Below the pieces are notes generated by a model. It was given only the letters and a program-made list of their open reading frames with translations. It was not told the origin of the DNA and made no database searches. A DNA stretch of 64,000 bases from BMS3ABIN04 sp964553325 (GTDB lineage: Bacteria > Bacteroidota > Ignavibacteria > Ignavibacteriales > Melioribacteraceae): assembly GCA_964553325.1 (NCBI GenBank), contig CAZKKI010000082.1:113642-177641 (forward strand), read 5' to 3'. The translations under genes were made by a program, and so were the position numbers. Shown in pieces: positions 8,417 to 16,951 of this stretch. Within the stretch, counting starts at the first letter, position 1; every line of letters begins with the position of its first letter.

Positions 8417-9299
8417 GCCTTTTCGCAAACGACATGAATTTTGTAGCGAGTCCTCTGGGTCCGCCTTGATGACAAACGAACCTAAAATTTCTTTTAAACT
8501 TAACGCCCCGGATTTCCACCGTCTTTAATATTCCCGCTTCAACTTCTTTCTTAATTGCAGCGCACGATATTATTCCCATCGCATCCGAATGATGCAAATA
8601 AGTTTTTATACTTTCGGTAGAACCGAGATGCATTAACACATTCAAATCGGATAAATTTATTTTTGCTTTTTCATGCAACGTTTTAAGTATAACATCCAAT
8701 GTACCGGAACCGTGTTCTCTTAAGAGCAAAGGTATTTTTAAAAATTCTTTTAAAGTTATCTTTTCCAAATCGGCATATTTTCTTTCCGTGCTTACAACCG
8801 GCATTAAAACATCGTTTTTAAATATGGAGTACTTCAGTCCTTTCCGCCTCTGGTTTCCCTCAACTATTCCCAAATCAATTTTACCTTCAAACAACGCTTG
8901 TTCGATTTGAGCGGAATTACCGTTTACCAGTGAAATTTCTATTGCCGGATATGCTTCTTTGAATTTTGAAAGTACTACAGGAATAACCCATTGTGAAATC
9001 GTTGAACTGGCACCTAATATCAATTTGCCTGTGTATTGTTTTCTTAACGTTCCGATTTCATATTCCAATTCCTTGTAAGTAGCAAAAATCTTCCGGGCTT
9101 TCTCGTATAAAATTTTCCCGGCCGGAGTCAGTTCAATCCTGTTCCCTTTTCTTTCGAAAATACGAATTGATAACTTCGTTTCGATTTCTTTAATGTGTTT
9201 TGTAATCGCAGGTTGGGAAATTAATAACTCATTTGAAGCTTTTGTAAAACTCAAATGCTTAGCCACCACAAAAAATACTTTCAATCTGAAATCAAACAT
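8406..9299 (-). CDS. LysR-family transcriptional regulator (CysL/CbbR-like)
   Basis: This 297-residue protein has an N-terminal winged helix-turn-helix (about 4-62; LSFTKASNELLISQPAITKH is the recognition region) and a periplasmic-binding-protein-like effector domain (about 90-295). The effector half, with GSTESIKTYLHHSDAMGI, resembles the CysL/CbbR subgroup that often controls sulfur, carbon or nitrogen assimilation genes. It lies 95 bp upstream of the sulfur transporter on the same strand, so the two may be co-transcribed or separately controlled. Inverted repeats of one type before both genes suggest it regulates the transporter and itself. The effector is unknown. Confidence 0.88.
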   Translation of the reverse strand: MFDFRLKVFFVVAKHLSFTKASNELLISQPAITKHIKEIETKLSIRIFERKGNRIELTPAGKILYEKARKIFATYKELEYEIGTLRKQYTGKLILGASSTISQWVIPVVLSKFKEAYPAIEISLVNGNSAQIEQALFEGKIDLGIVEGNQRRKGLKYSIFKNDVLMPVVSTERKYADLEKITLKEFLKIPLLLREHGSGTLDVILKTLHEKAKINLSDLNVLMHLGSTESIKTYLHHSDAMGIISCAAIKKEVEAGILKTVEIRGVKFKRNFRFVCHQGGPRGLATKFMSFAKRHYN

Positions 9300-9314
9300 G
9301 TTACTTTTCGTTTT

Positions 9315-9335
9315 ATTATAACTTAAAATTATAAA
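9315..9335. promoter_or_regulatory. Putative LysR operator 2 (upstream of lysR)
   Basis: ATTATAACT-TAA-AATTATAAA repeats the left arm of the site at 8396-8416 exactly, keeps the 3-bp spacer, and matches 7 of 9 positions in the right arm. It ends 16 bp before the lysR start, the place expected for autorepression. Confidence 0.5.
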
Positions 9336-9391
9336 AAAAATCGCAATTCAACACACATAAAGAAAAATCTTATTTTTATTATAAATTAATC

Positions 9392-9420
9392 TTGACATTT
9401 TAATTTCGATATTTTACATT
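9392..9420 (+). promoter_or_regulatory. Sigma-70-like promoter of the rtcB operon
   Basis: TTGACA (9392-9397), a 17-bp spacer and TACATT (9415-9420) form a good -35/-10 pair reading toward the 67-residue protein, archease and RtcB. The predicted leader is about 135 nt and begins with an AU-rich hairpin (AAAAGAA / TTCTTTT, about 9423-9446). Confidence 0.45.
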
Positions 9421-9562
9421 AGTAAAAGAATGTGAATGTTCTTTTTTACCATCTCCTTTACTTTATCCCCTTTTGTTTAAGCCGGATATCATAATTCTTA
9501 TGTAAATAAATTTCTTTTCCCGAAACGTAACTCAATGACAATTAACAACACGGGGAGATAAA

Positions 9563-9766
9563 ATGAAAGTGTTAACGGATGTATGGAAAAGGAAAAACAA
9601 AACAACCGGCAAAATCGAGTATATCGGCGCTTACAAATATTATTCCGGTAAATCAAAAAAACGAGAACTCGCTTTAATTACAAAATCGACCTACAATTTC
9701 TACAAAAAACATGCTAATTTTGTCGGTCGGAATATTTCCCAAACCCAACGCAGAAAAATTTGCTAA
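9563..9766 (+). CDS. Small basic protein, first gene of the archease-rtcB unit
   Basis: This 67-residue protein is rich in Lys and Arg with several Tyr (EYIGAYKYYSGKSKKREL) and has no signal peptide or membrane segment. I do not recognise a family. A strong GGGGAG ribosome site 6 bp before the ATG supports translation. It lies between the best promoter and archease, which begins only 10 bp after its stop, so it is probably the first gene of the RNA-ligation unit. The charge would suit RNA or ribosome binding, which is speculation. One Cys is the last residue. Confidence 0.6.
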   Translation: MKVLTDVWKRKNKTTGKIEYIGAYKYYSGKSKKRELALITKSTYNFYKKHANFVGRNISQTQRRKIC

Positions 9767-9776
9767 CTTTGTTTTT

Positions 9777-10202
9777 ATGATAAAATTCAAAATACTCGAA
9801 CATACCGCCGATATTGCCGTTGAAGTAGTTGCACCCGATTTGGAAAAGTTGTTCGAATATTCTGCCGATGCATGGTTGACCGCCGTTGCCGATACGGATA
9901 ACGTATACCCGGATACGACAAGAACATTTTCTATGTCCTCCTCTACTTTGGAAGTTTTATTGGTGGATTTTTTAAGTGAACTAAACTATTTGCTTAACAC
10001 GAAAAAATGGCTTTATCTCTCAACGCAAGAACTCTCGATTGTTAAAAACGGTAAATATAAATTACACGCAAAAATTTCGGGAACAAAATTGAACGGTAAA
10101 AAAGTAAAATTAAAAGCCGAAATAAAAGCTATTACATTCCATCAAATGAACATCGAACAAACCGGAAACGGATACACAACAAAAATAATTTTTGATATTT
10201 GA
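9777..10202 (+). CDS. Archease, RtcB activator
   Basis: Archease promotes RtcB guanylylation and turnover during RNA ligation. ATG 9777 is chosen because the family N-terminus begins here (MIKFKILEHTADIAVEV, with His9 and Asp12 in the HTAD metal motif); the longer frame upstream overlaps the preceding gene. The protein is 141 residues, the normal family length. DFLSELNYLL in the middle and the late IKAITFHQM segment are typical. The rtcB start lies 3 bp after its stop, a genuine pair seen in many bacteria and archaea. Confidence 0.9.
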   Translation: MIKFKILEHTADIAVEVVAPDLEKLFEYSADAWLTAVADTDNVYPDTTRTFSMSSSTLEVLLVDFLSELNYLLNTKKWLYLSTQELSIVKNGKYKLHAKISGTKLNGKKVKLKAEIKAITFHQMNIEQTGNGYTTKIIFDI

Positions 10203-10205
10203 TTT

Positions 10206-11660
10206 ATGAAAATAAAAGGCATCGAAATAAATAAAATACACGATACGCTGTGGGAAATTCCGAAGCAAGGCGGAATGTTGGTTCCCGGAAGAATTTACAC
10301 ATCCCGGGATTTACTTGAAAGTACTTTGCAAAACGACGAAGCTATAAAACAAGTTGTTAACGTTGCACATCTTCCGGGTATTCAAAAATACAGCTTGGCA
10401 ATGCCCGATATTCACTGGGGTTACGGATTTCCGATCGGTGGAGTTGCGGCAACTGATTTGGACGAAGGTGTAATTTCCCCGGGCGGAGTCGGTTACGACA
10501 TTAATTGCGGGGTGCGACTTGCAAGAACTTCCTTGGAATACGAAAGCATAAAAAAACGCATTCCTAAACTTGTTGAAAACTTATTTAAAAATATTCCGAC
10601 GGGTGTAGGAGCTAGCGGGGCAATACGTAAACTTTCCGCAAAGGAAATTAAAAAGATATTGCAAAAAGGTTCTCACTGGGCCGTCGAACAAGGTTTCGGT
10701 ACCGAAGAAGATATAATTTTTACGGAAGAACACGGAAGATTAAAAGGTGCGAATCCGGATGCAGTAAGCGAACGAGCAATAGAACGCGGGATGGATCAAG
10801 CCGGAACTCTCGGTTCGGGAAACCATTTTTTGGAAGTCGACGTTGTAGAAGAAATTTACGATAAAGAAAAAGCCGAAGTTTTCGGATTGTTTAAAGGTCA
10901 AATCGTAATCCTAATCCATACCGGTTCGCGAGGTTTAGGTTACCAGGTATGCGACGATTACCTTAAAGTTTTGGTTGAAGCCGGAAACAAATACGGATTT
11001 AACCTACCCGACAAACAATTGGCATGCGCACCGATTAAATCGGAAGAAGGAAAAAATTATTTAGGAGCCATGCAAGCCGCGGCGAATTTCGCATGGAATA
11101 ACAGACAAGTGATAATGCATCTCGCAAAAAAAACTTTAATGCAAACGCTCGGCATTTCCGAAAGCGAACTGGATTTTCATTTAATTTACGATGTTTGCCA
11201 TAACATTGCCAAAATAGAAGAGCACGATATTAACGGTGAAAAAAAGAAAGTTTGCGTACACAGAAAAGGCGCTACTCGCGCATTCCCGCCGGGTAGTAAA
11301 TTTATTCCCGAAAAGTATTCTACCACGGGTCAACCCGTTTTAATTCCCGGCGACATGGGAAGATATTCGTATGTGTTAGCCGGAACGGAAAAAGCGATGG
11401 AAGAAACTTTCGGAAGCTCTTGCCACGGTGCCGGCAGAGTTAAGAGCAGACACAAAGCTTTAAAAATGGGAAAAGGCAGAGATTTAATCTCGGAACTCAA
11501 AAAGGAAGGAATCGAAATACAGGCTAAAGGTTACAGAACAATTGCGGAAGAAATGTCGTATGCCTACAAAGACGTTTCGGATGTTGTGGACGTTATGCAT
11601 TTAGCCGGAATAAGTTTGAAAGTTGCAAAAGTCCGTCCCGTCGGTGTGATAAAGGGCTAA
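10206..11660 (+). CDS. rtcB: RNA-splicing ligase RtcB
   Basis: RtcB joins 2',3'-cyclic phosphate or 3'-phosphate RNA ends to 5'-OH ends using GTP and Mn2+. The 484-residue protein has the metal-binding GYDINCGVRL (Asp98, Cys101), GTLGSGNHFLEV, HTGSRGLGYQ, the guanylylated histidine in VCVHRKGATRAF (His352) and the terminal GSSCHGAGR. All key residues are present. It is paired with archease. Bacterial RtcB repairs tRNA or rRNA after toxin cleavage or stress; no tRNA target or Rtc regulator is visible here, so the physiological substrate is unknown. Confidence 0.95.
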   Translation: MKIKGIEINKIHDTLWEIPKQGGMLVPGRIYTSRDLLESTLQNDEAIKQVVNVAHLPGIQKYSLAMPDIHWGYGFPIGGVAATDLDEGVISPGGVGYDINCGVRLARTSLEYESIKKRIPKLVENLFKNIPTGVGASGAIRKLSAKEIKKILQKGSHWAVEQGFGTEEDIIFTEEHGRLKGANPDAVSERAIERGMDQAGTLGSGNHFLEVDVVEEIYDKEKAEVFGLFKGQIVILIHTGSRGLGYQVCDDYLKVLVEAGNKYGFNLPDKQLACAPIKSEEGKNYLGAMQAAANFAWNNRQVIMHLAKKTLMQTLGISESELDFHLIYDVCHNIAKIEEHDINGEKKKVCVHRKGATRAFPPGSKFIPEKYSTTGQPVLIPGDMGRYSYVLAGTEKAMEETFGSSCHGAGRVKSRHKALKMGKGRDLISELKKEGIEIQAKGYRTIAEEMSYAYKDVSDVVDVMHLAGISLKVAKVRPVGVIKG

Positions 11661-12107
11661 ATCCTGAACGACAACTTTATTTACACATTTTGTTTATCAA
11701 GAAGGTTAGCTTTACGTAAAAATTTTAACTCCCTCTTAGATTTTAATTAAATCAGTATTAAGAAAAAAACTATGGTGAATAGTGGGTAAAAACCATACCC
11801 TTTGATACGGAATAATGTGGTTTTAAAATAATAAATCAAAACGCAATACATGTTATAAGTAATAATTAAGTAAATAATAAAATAATTTCTCCTAAAATAG
11901 AATAGAGCCCGGGAAATATTACATAAAATACATGTGTTGTACTTTGACTTCTCAAAAACTAGTAATTATAATAATACATACTTCACCTTTTCATTCTTTC
12001 CTTTGAATATGTTTTTTATAAATTCCAACTCACCCAATTTCATTTGAACTTTATAAATCCCGCGCGTCAATTTGCTTTTTACAAATCGAAACTTGCGAAT
12101 AAGTCGT
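11661..12107. other. 447-bp AT-rich intergenic region
   Basis: This is the longest gap in the window, between the convergent rtcB and FecR-like genes. It has no strong terminator, tRNA or promoter that I can see. The right 140 bp contain a - strand reading frame resembling a type IX sorting tail (11966-12103). The rest contains only weak repeats, such as TATGGT/ACCATA near 11770-11795. Confidence 0.5.
11966..12103 (-). pseudogene. Possible remnant of a type IX sorting-domain tail
   Basis: Immediately after the stop of the FecR-like gene and in another frame, an open stretch encodes KLTRGIYKVQMKLGELEFI followed by KNIF and a Lys-rich end, with stop at 11968-11966. The pattern L-x-x-GIY...G...K matches the ends of the three intact sorting domains in this window (for example LSTGIYYCKMETEGFSDTKK). 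There is no start codon or upstream domain. It may be a decayed secreted gene or chance. Confidence 0.3.
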
Positions 12108-12785
12108 TTATTTAACCAGTTTCAAATTTATTTCTTCTATTCTCTTTTCAAGCATTTCTCTTTGTTTATCCGTCATCGGTTCATTTTTAATGCTTGCATA
12201 TTCGCTTGCAGCTTCTTGGTATAATCCCAAATCGGCTAAAATATCGGCAAAGTAAATTCTGTCTTCAATTCTTTTTCTCGTATCGGGATATTTTCTATAG
12301 GTTTCTTTTGCAACAATTACCGAAGATTCTTTATAACCGTTTTCGGCAAGTAATTTAGCGCCGTTAAGTTTTTTAACTCCCAAAGTATTTTCCAAAACGG
12401 TTGTTGCGTTTCCGGCGGAAACTTCTTCACCGTAAACGGCCGTACTTTTCACTTCGTTGCTCTTTTTTATTTTTGGAACATTACGGATTTCTTCCATAGC
12501 AAGGGCAAGTAGCAAATCGTTAATGGAAATTTTCTTTATGTAATTTAATCCCAATGCCGAATTGTCCTCAAGCACAAAGCGGTTTCCGTTTTTATTGAGT
12601 TGAACCATCGAATTTTCTTCCGTAACCAACAGGGCATCGCCGTTTAATTTGTCGCCCACTTGAACGGTTTCCCATTTTTCGCTGGTTCCTTTTTGAACAA
12701 GCACTTTACCTTTAACCTTCTCAACAACATACTCTTGAGCGAAAAGTGTACTTGCCAATAGCAACATGATAAGTAACTTTTTCAT
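12108..12785 (-). CDS. FecR-like exported protein
   Basis: This 225-residue protein has a signal peptide (1-16, ending LFAQ) and a FecR-like beta domain (about 18-80: VEKVKGKVLVQKG, then VGDKLNGDALLVTEENSMVQL). The helical C-terminal half (about 140-225) has a TPR-like look (EDRIYFADILADLGLYQEAA). It should be periplasmic. FecR-type domains often sit beside CHASE2 sensor proteins, as here, possibly as the periplasmic sensed or structural component. It is the last gene of the putative sigma-54-driven unit, 34 bp after the transglutaminase gene, and starts behind GGAGG. Confidence 0.65.
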   Translation of the reverse strand: MKKLLIMLLLASTLFAQEYVVEKVKGKVLVQKGTSEKWETVQVGDKLNGDALLVTEENSMVQLNKNGNRFVLEDNSALGLNYIKKISINDLLLALAMEEIRNVPKIKKSNEVKSTAVYGEEVSAGNATTVLENTLGVKKLNGAKLLAENGYKESSVIVAKETYRKYPDTRKRIEDRIYFADILADLGLYQEAASEYASIKNEPMTDKQREMLEKRIEEINLKLVK

Positions 12786-12819
12786 TTTTTTCCTCCGGTT
12801 TATATTAAATTAAAATTTT

Positions 12820-14826
12820 TCAAAAAACATCAATAATTTCCACGTTACCTTTTGCTAGTCCGAAATTTTCAATTGCATTTTTATAAAACTTTTCCGCGCC
12901 GAGTTCCCACGCGGTTTCAAAGTTTGTTAACGAGGTAACTTCCAAAGGTATCCAAATTTCTTCTTTTCCGTCGGTATTTTTTCTTATAAAAATTTTTTTA
13001 TCGTTAGATGTAATTAATCCCGCTTGTTCCGGTTTAAGTTTTGTATTAATCAATAAATTTACATGACCGATATTATTCCCGACCGGTTTGTAATCGACGA
13101 ACGCCGTTTGAATTCCGATACTTTCCAAAACCGCGCTGAAACTTACACTTAAATCGTCGCAATCTCCGCCTTTCAATTCAATGGTTTCCGAAGGGAATTG
13201 GACGTTTTCCACGCTTGCTCTTCTATCGGCAACGTATTGCATATTTTTTACAAAATTATCGAATAGAATTTTGATTTTATAAAAATCTTTTAGCGCCGTA
13301 TTAACGTTAACCAGAGAATCATAAGAATCTTTCAAAATCGCTTTTGCATAATTGTTTGCAAAATTAAAATCGTGCATAACAAAAAATTTCAAATTCCGTA
13401 CGTTTCCGTCCCAACTGTTTTCATCGTTCACTAAAATAGGTTTTTGAAGGATATCGTCGGGTTCCTTATTTTCCGTTTTTACGAAGAAATCGACCGATTC
13501 GATTTTCCTTCTTTTCAAATTAAACTTTTCATCAATAATCGTATAAAAATCCACTTCCGCCGTATCGTGCGGTAATACTTCAACCGACGGCGATTGAACC
13601 TCTTCTTTATTTACTTCGGAAATAAAACTGAACGGTTTTACCGTAATTTTCTTATCCGACAAGTTAACGATTTTACCTTTTGCAAAAGGTTTCGTTAAAT
13701 ACACGTCTGCAAGCGTGGGGTAAATTTCGCTTAAAATTTCAACATCTATAATTTTAACATATTTTTCGGGTTGAAACGAGAGTGCAAAATTAACCGAAAG
13801 AAATGCCGCATCGTTGGAAAAGTAATTGTTAACAATGCTTGCTATTCCCTTTTGTTTAAATTCGCTTACGCTGCGCGGTGTTAGTCTGTTGGAAAAATAT
13901 TTTATTCCGCTAAACGTAACGCTGTAAAATTGATTGGCAATATTTATAACGGGAACAATTCCCGTAATAAACGGTTCTTGATATTTATCGTGCAACGCGG
14001 TAATTCCAACCGTAAATTCCTTTTCCAAAAATTTGAAATGCGTACTCAAATCAACCGCAAACGAACCGTTAGTTTCCATTTGTGTATTTAATGTTAAAAA
14101 TCCGACCGGCGAATACGTTATACCGAACACGCCGTTTCTTCCGGTTCTTAAATCGAAAACGTTGGTCTTGATTTCAAAATCACTTTCTTTTTCGTTTTGG
14201 TAATTTTGACCGAAAACAATCATATTTAAAGATGAAAAATTTAATCTAAGGTTCTTTAAGATCGAATAACCAATTCCGAAATCCGCTTTCCAAAAATGTT
14301 TTTTTACTATTTCCTTCTCTTTAATTAAAACTTGCGGATCCGTCCCGGCAATGAACGAAGGGAATTCCTCGCTAAATTCTTGTTGAAAAAATCTGAACGT
14401 TACACCCGCGGATAGTTTTTCATTAAAATTATAAGAATATCCGAAGCCGAATTTTTCTTTATAAATAAGATCCGTTTCAAAAACCGTGAGCGAATCGTCG
14501 ATATTGCTTTTCGAGGCGGTGAATTTAAATTCCTTTAAAATACCGGGAGAATATCTTGCGTATAAATAATGTTCGTTTATTCTTTTTCCCAACGAAACGA
14601 AAAACAAGTTCGTTGAATACTGGCGTGCAAAAATCGTGTTAAACGCCATTGCAAATTCCCAATCTTTTGTTAAAGAATAATTGCCGGGATTTGCTTCCAG
14701 ACTGTTCAATCGGAAATTTACTTTACCGGAAGGTATAAAATTTCCGTAAACATCATATGAAATCTGACTATATGTAATAGTTGATAAAAACATAACAAAA
14801 AATAAAATTGTAACAATTTTTCTCAT
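12820..14826 (-). CDS. Outer-membrane barrel-like protein with C-terminal transglutaminase-like domain
   Basis: This 668-residue protein has a signal peptide (1-20, ending TYSQ). Residues 25-330 look like a PorV/FadL-type beta-barrel, with alternating aromatic strands such as HYLYARYSPGILKEFKF. A middle Ig-like region follows (about 350-470), then a transglutaminase-like domain (about 480-668). In the latter, GGDCDDLS gives catalytic Cys556, GHVNLL gives His588 and WIPLEVTS gives Glu629 where many relatives have Asp. The activity could be proteolysis or crosslinking of an envelope protein. The start lies 1 bp after the preceding lipoprotein stop, so translation is coupled. The barrel-plus-enzyme layout is unusual; the barrel is inferred from pattern only. 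Confidence 0.68.
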   Translation of the reverse strand: MRKIVTILFFVMFLSTITYSQISYDVYGNFIPSGKVNFRLNSLEANPGNYSLTKDWEFAMAFNTIFARQYSTNLFFVSLGKRINEHYLYARYSPGILKEFKFTASKSNIDDSLTVFETDLIYKEKFGFGYSYNFNEKLSAGVTFRFFQQEFSEEFPSFIAGTDPQVLIKEKEIVKKHFWKADFGIGYSILKNLRLNFSSLNMIVFGQNYQNEKESDFEIKTNVFDLRTGRNGVFGITYSPVGFLTLNTQMETNGSFAVDLSTHFKFLEKEFTVGITALHDKYQEPFITGIVPVINIANQFYSVTFSGIKYFSNRLTPRSVSEFKQKGIASIVNNYFSNDAAFLSVNFALSFQPEKYVKIIDVEILSEIYPTLADVYLTKPFAKGKIVNLSDKKITVKPFSFISEVNKEEVQSPSVEVLPHDTAEVDFYTIIDEKFNLKRRKIESVDFFVKTENKEPDDILQKPILVNDENSWDGNVRNLKFFVMHDFNFANNYAKAILKDSYDSLVNVNTALKDFYKIKILFDNFVKNMQYVADRRASVENVQFPSETIELKGGDCDDLSVSFSAVLESIGIQTAFVDYKPVGNNIGHVNLLINTKLKPEQAGLITSNDKKIFIRKNTDGKEEIWIPLEVTSLTNFETAWELGAEKFYKNAIENFGLAKGNVEIIDVF

Positions 14827-14827
14827 A

Positions 14828-15754
14828 CTACGGAATATTAATTAGAATATTGTGAATACTTTGCGATGCAATGTAAATATCGCCGAGTCGTATTGTGTTT
14901 ACGGAAACCCTATGTTTTCTGATAACGGAAAAAATTATACTGTCGTATTTTTCGTACGGAATTTTTTGAATAAGCGAATTACGGATTACAATTTTACTGC
15001 CTTTAAAAGATTTTAAGCGTAAAAGCGGGATTATTTCCCTTCGCCCCTCCAACACGCCGCCAATAATAACTTCCACATCGCCGTTGTTAATTTTATTCCA
15101 CGAAAGTTCCGCGCGCAAATTTTTATTTTGTTTTGTTCCGGTTAATTTTAATTTTGCCGAAATTTCTTCCGGAACTTTTATTGTTGTTAAAAACGGTTTT
15201 TCCCCGAAGAAATCGAAGTAGAAGCGCACGCTTTTACCGTAGGGGAAATTTGACGGAACGGGAGCAATTCTTTTTTTATAAAATAAAACATGTTTAACGC
15301 CAACCAGCGTATCGCGAATCACGTCGCCGTCTCGGTAAAAAATCCTATGCGGAACAACCCGGGCCGAATCGTCGTCGAACCGTACTCTTCCGAATTGCAA
15401 TGTTTTATATCCGATGATTATTCCACTTGATGTTTTGATTGGTTGATCCGTATCGTAAAAAACAGCCTCGGCATAACCTTTGTTAATTGTAATTTTTTTA
15501 TCGTGGAATGTATTTTTTATTCCGCTAATACTTATAACTGAACTGTTAACCGGAATCGGGCTTGTTATTCCGGTTGAATCGTATCCCGTAAAAACCACGG
15601 AGTTGGGTTTCGGAGTAATAACTTCCACATCATAATCTTCTTCCGGATTTTCTTTGTTTATCAGCTCGATTGGCATAGGGTCTTGACAAGCAAAGAAAAC
15701 CGCGAGAATAAAAATCACCAAACCGTATTTTGTGAACCGCTTCATCTTTCTCAC
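14828..15754 (-). CDS. Lipoprotein of unknown function in the CHASE2 cluster
   Basis: This 308-residue protein has a signal peptide with lipobox (AVFFAC-QDP, about Cys23), so it is probably an envelope lipoprotein. The rest is beta-rich and of no family I recognise. Translation begins at GTG 15754 or, as likely, at ATG 15745, which has GAGAAAG just upstream. It is translationally coupled to the barrel-transglutaminase gene 1 bp downstream, which suggests that the two products act together at the membrane. It is separated by a strong hairpin (15803-15835) from the upstream lipoprotein gene. Confidence 0.6.
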   Translation of the reverse strand: MRKMKRFTKYGLVIFILAVFFACQDPMPIELINKENPEEDYDVEVITPKPNSVVFTGYDSTGITSPIPVNSSVISISGIKNTFHDKKITINKGYAEAVFYDTDQPIKTSSGIIIGYKTLQFGRVRFDDDSARVVPHRIFYRDGDVIRDTLVGVKHVLFYKKRIAPVPSNFPYGKSVRFYFDFFGEKPFLTTIKVPEEISAKLKLTGTKQNKNLRAELSWNKINNGDVEVIIGGVLEGRREIIPLLRLKSFKGSKIVIRNSLIQKIPYEKYDSIIFSVIRKHRVSVNTIRLGDIYIASQSIHNILINIP

Positions 15755-15802
15755 AATAATAAACTCTTTAAATTAAATGAATATTTTCACAAAGTAAATA
15801 AG

Positions 15803-15835
15803 CAAGAAGACCCCTTGGGAAAAGAGGTCTTCTTG
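15803..15835 (-). terminator. Intercistronic hairpin / partial terminator
   Basis: A perfect 10-bp stem, CAAGAAGACC (15803-15812) with GGTCTTCTTG (15826-15835), lies 15 bp after the stop of the first lipoprotein gene. The following - strand sequence is only moderately T-rich, so it may terminate partially or protect the upstream message. Confidence 0.55.
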
Positions 15836-15849
15836 AAATTACCGGAAAA

Positions 15850-16818
15850 TTATTTAACTACATACGGCATTCCCCAAGAATTAGATTCAACCGGCGCTTC
15901 GTCATCGTAAATTACAACTCTCGGAAACGCATTAACTACTGCATGTCTTACACCCGGGAACGGATTTACTTTCCAACTGCCTTCGTAAACTCTATTGTAA
16001 AACGTACCGTCGAATTCTTCCGAAATCAATTCGAATTTTTTCTTGGTTCTGTGTTTTGCTCTAACGCCCAGCAATTTATCTTTCCACGCACCCCAAGTTA
16101 ACGTAACGAAATCGGGATCGGGATAGACACTGGCAATTTCAACTTTCACTCGCACATCTTTCGACGGTCTGAATATAGGAATTAAATGTCTCCACCCTTC
16201 TTCACGCGATAAATAATAATCGTTCGGTGAATCAACATAAATCGAATCGCCGTTTTCCAAATAAACCGTCAAAGATTTTATACTGATATTTTCCGTTGGA
16301 GTTCCACCTTCGGGTAAAGAAACCGCAACTAATTTCCAATTTTCCAAAGGATCTTCGGAATTACCCACTTTTTTGAAAATTACGTTTCTTGTAATTGTTG
16401 TTGTAAACGGTTTTTGAATTAATACCAAATTCGTATCAAAGAAACTGGCATTGGAATCGTAAGATGCAATAATGAACAACATTCCTTCGAAAGTTCTTGT
16501 AATTGTTCCGAAAGCAGAATCACCTTCGATTGTAGCGGTAAAATCAAAATTTATCGGGCGCATTCTTTGACCGACTTTTACCGGAAAAATTTCCGTTGAG
16601 ATTTTTCCGAAAATAAATCCCATAGCTTCATCTTCGTTGTAATTAGCTTCGAACGATTGAATTAATTCGTCTTCTTCAGCTATTTTCTTTAATGCTTCCT
16701 GATCGTCATTTGTATTGGCAGGATCAACTATTGAATTTTCATCGTTACAACCGATGAATACAAACGAGATAAACAACAAAGTTAATAGTGTTGTTATGAT
16801 TGATTTTTTGGTTACCAT
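15850..16818 (-). CDS. Lipoprotein of unknown function, first gene of the sigma-54 unit
   Basis: This 322-residue protein has an N-terminal hydrophobic segment and lipobox (VFIGC-NDE, Cys24), then an acidic stretch (25-60) and a beta-rich body with no recognised domain. A strong AGGAGG precedes the ATG by 5 bp. A sigma-54-type -24/-12 element lies so that transcription would begin about 39 nt upstream of the start. The adjacent gene encodes a CHASE2 sigma-54 activator. These facts make this lipoprotein the probable main output of that sensor. Neither its partner nor its function can be told from sequence. Confidence 0.62.
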   Translation of the reverse strand: MVTKKSIITTLLTLLFISFVFIGCNDENSIVDPANTNDDQEALKKIAEEDELIQSFEANYNEDEAMGFIFGKISTEIFPVKVGQRMRPINFDFTATIEGDSAFGTITRTFEGMLFIIASYDSNASFFDTNLVLIQKPFTTTITRNVIFKKVGNSEDPLENWKLVAVSLPEGGTPTENISIKSLTVYLENGDSIYVDSPNDYYLSREEGWRHLIPIFRPSKDVRVKVEIASVYPDPDFVTLTWGAWKDKLLGVRAKHRTKKKFELISEEFDGTFYNRVYEGSWKVNPFPGVRHAVVNAFPRVVIYDDEAPVESNSWGMPYVVK

Positions 16819-16867
16819 TTTTACCTCCTGATTTTGATTATTTTGCGTAAACTTCTGCCCTCAAAGA

Positions 16868-16884
16868 AGCACAAAGCGTGCCAA
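16868..16884 (-). promoter_or_regulatory. Sigma-54 (RpoN) promoter
   Basis: On the - strand, TTGGCACGCTTTGTGCT has the -24 GG (plus-strand CC at 16881-16882) and the -12 GC (16869-16870) exactly 10 nt apart. It matches the TGGCACG-N4-TTGC consensus except for one T-to-G change. The predicted +1 is near 16857, 39 nt before the lipoprotein start. Confidence 0.7.
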
Positions 16885-16951
16885 AGCGCAAATTTCTGTG
16901 TAATTTGTTGTAAAATAACATGTTAGCAATCCGAGTAATTTTACTTTATTT

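Noticed and set aside
9423..9446. A transcription attenuator in the rtcB leader
   Set aside because: The stem is made almost only of A-U pairs and would be very weak; it is noted only as leader structure.
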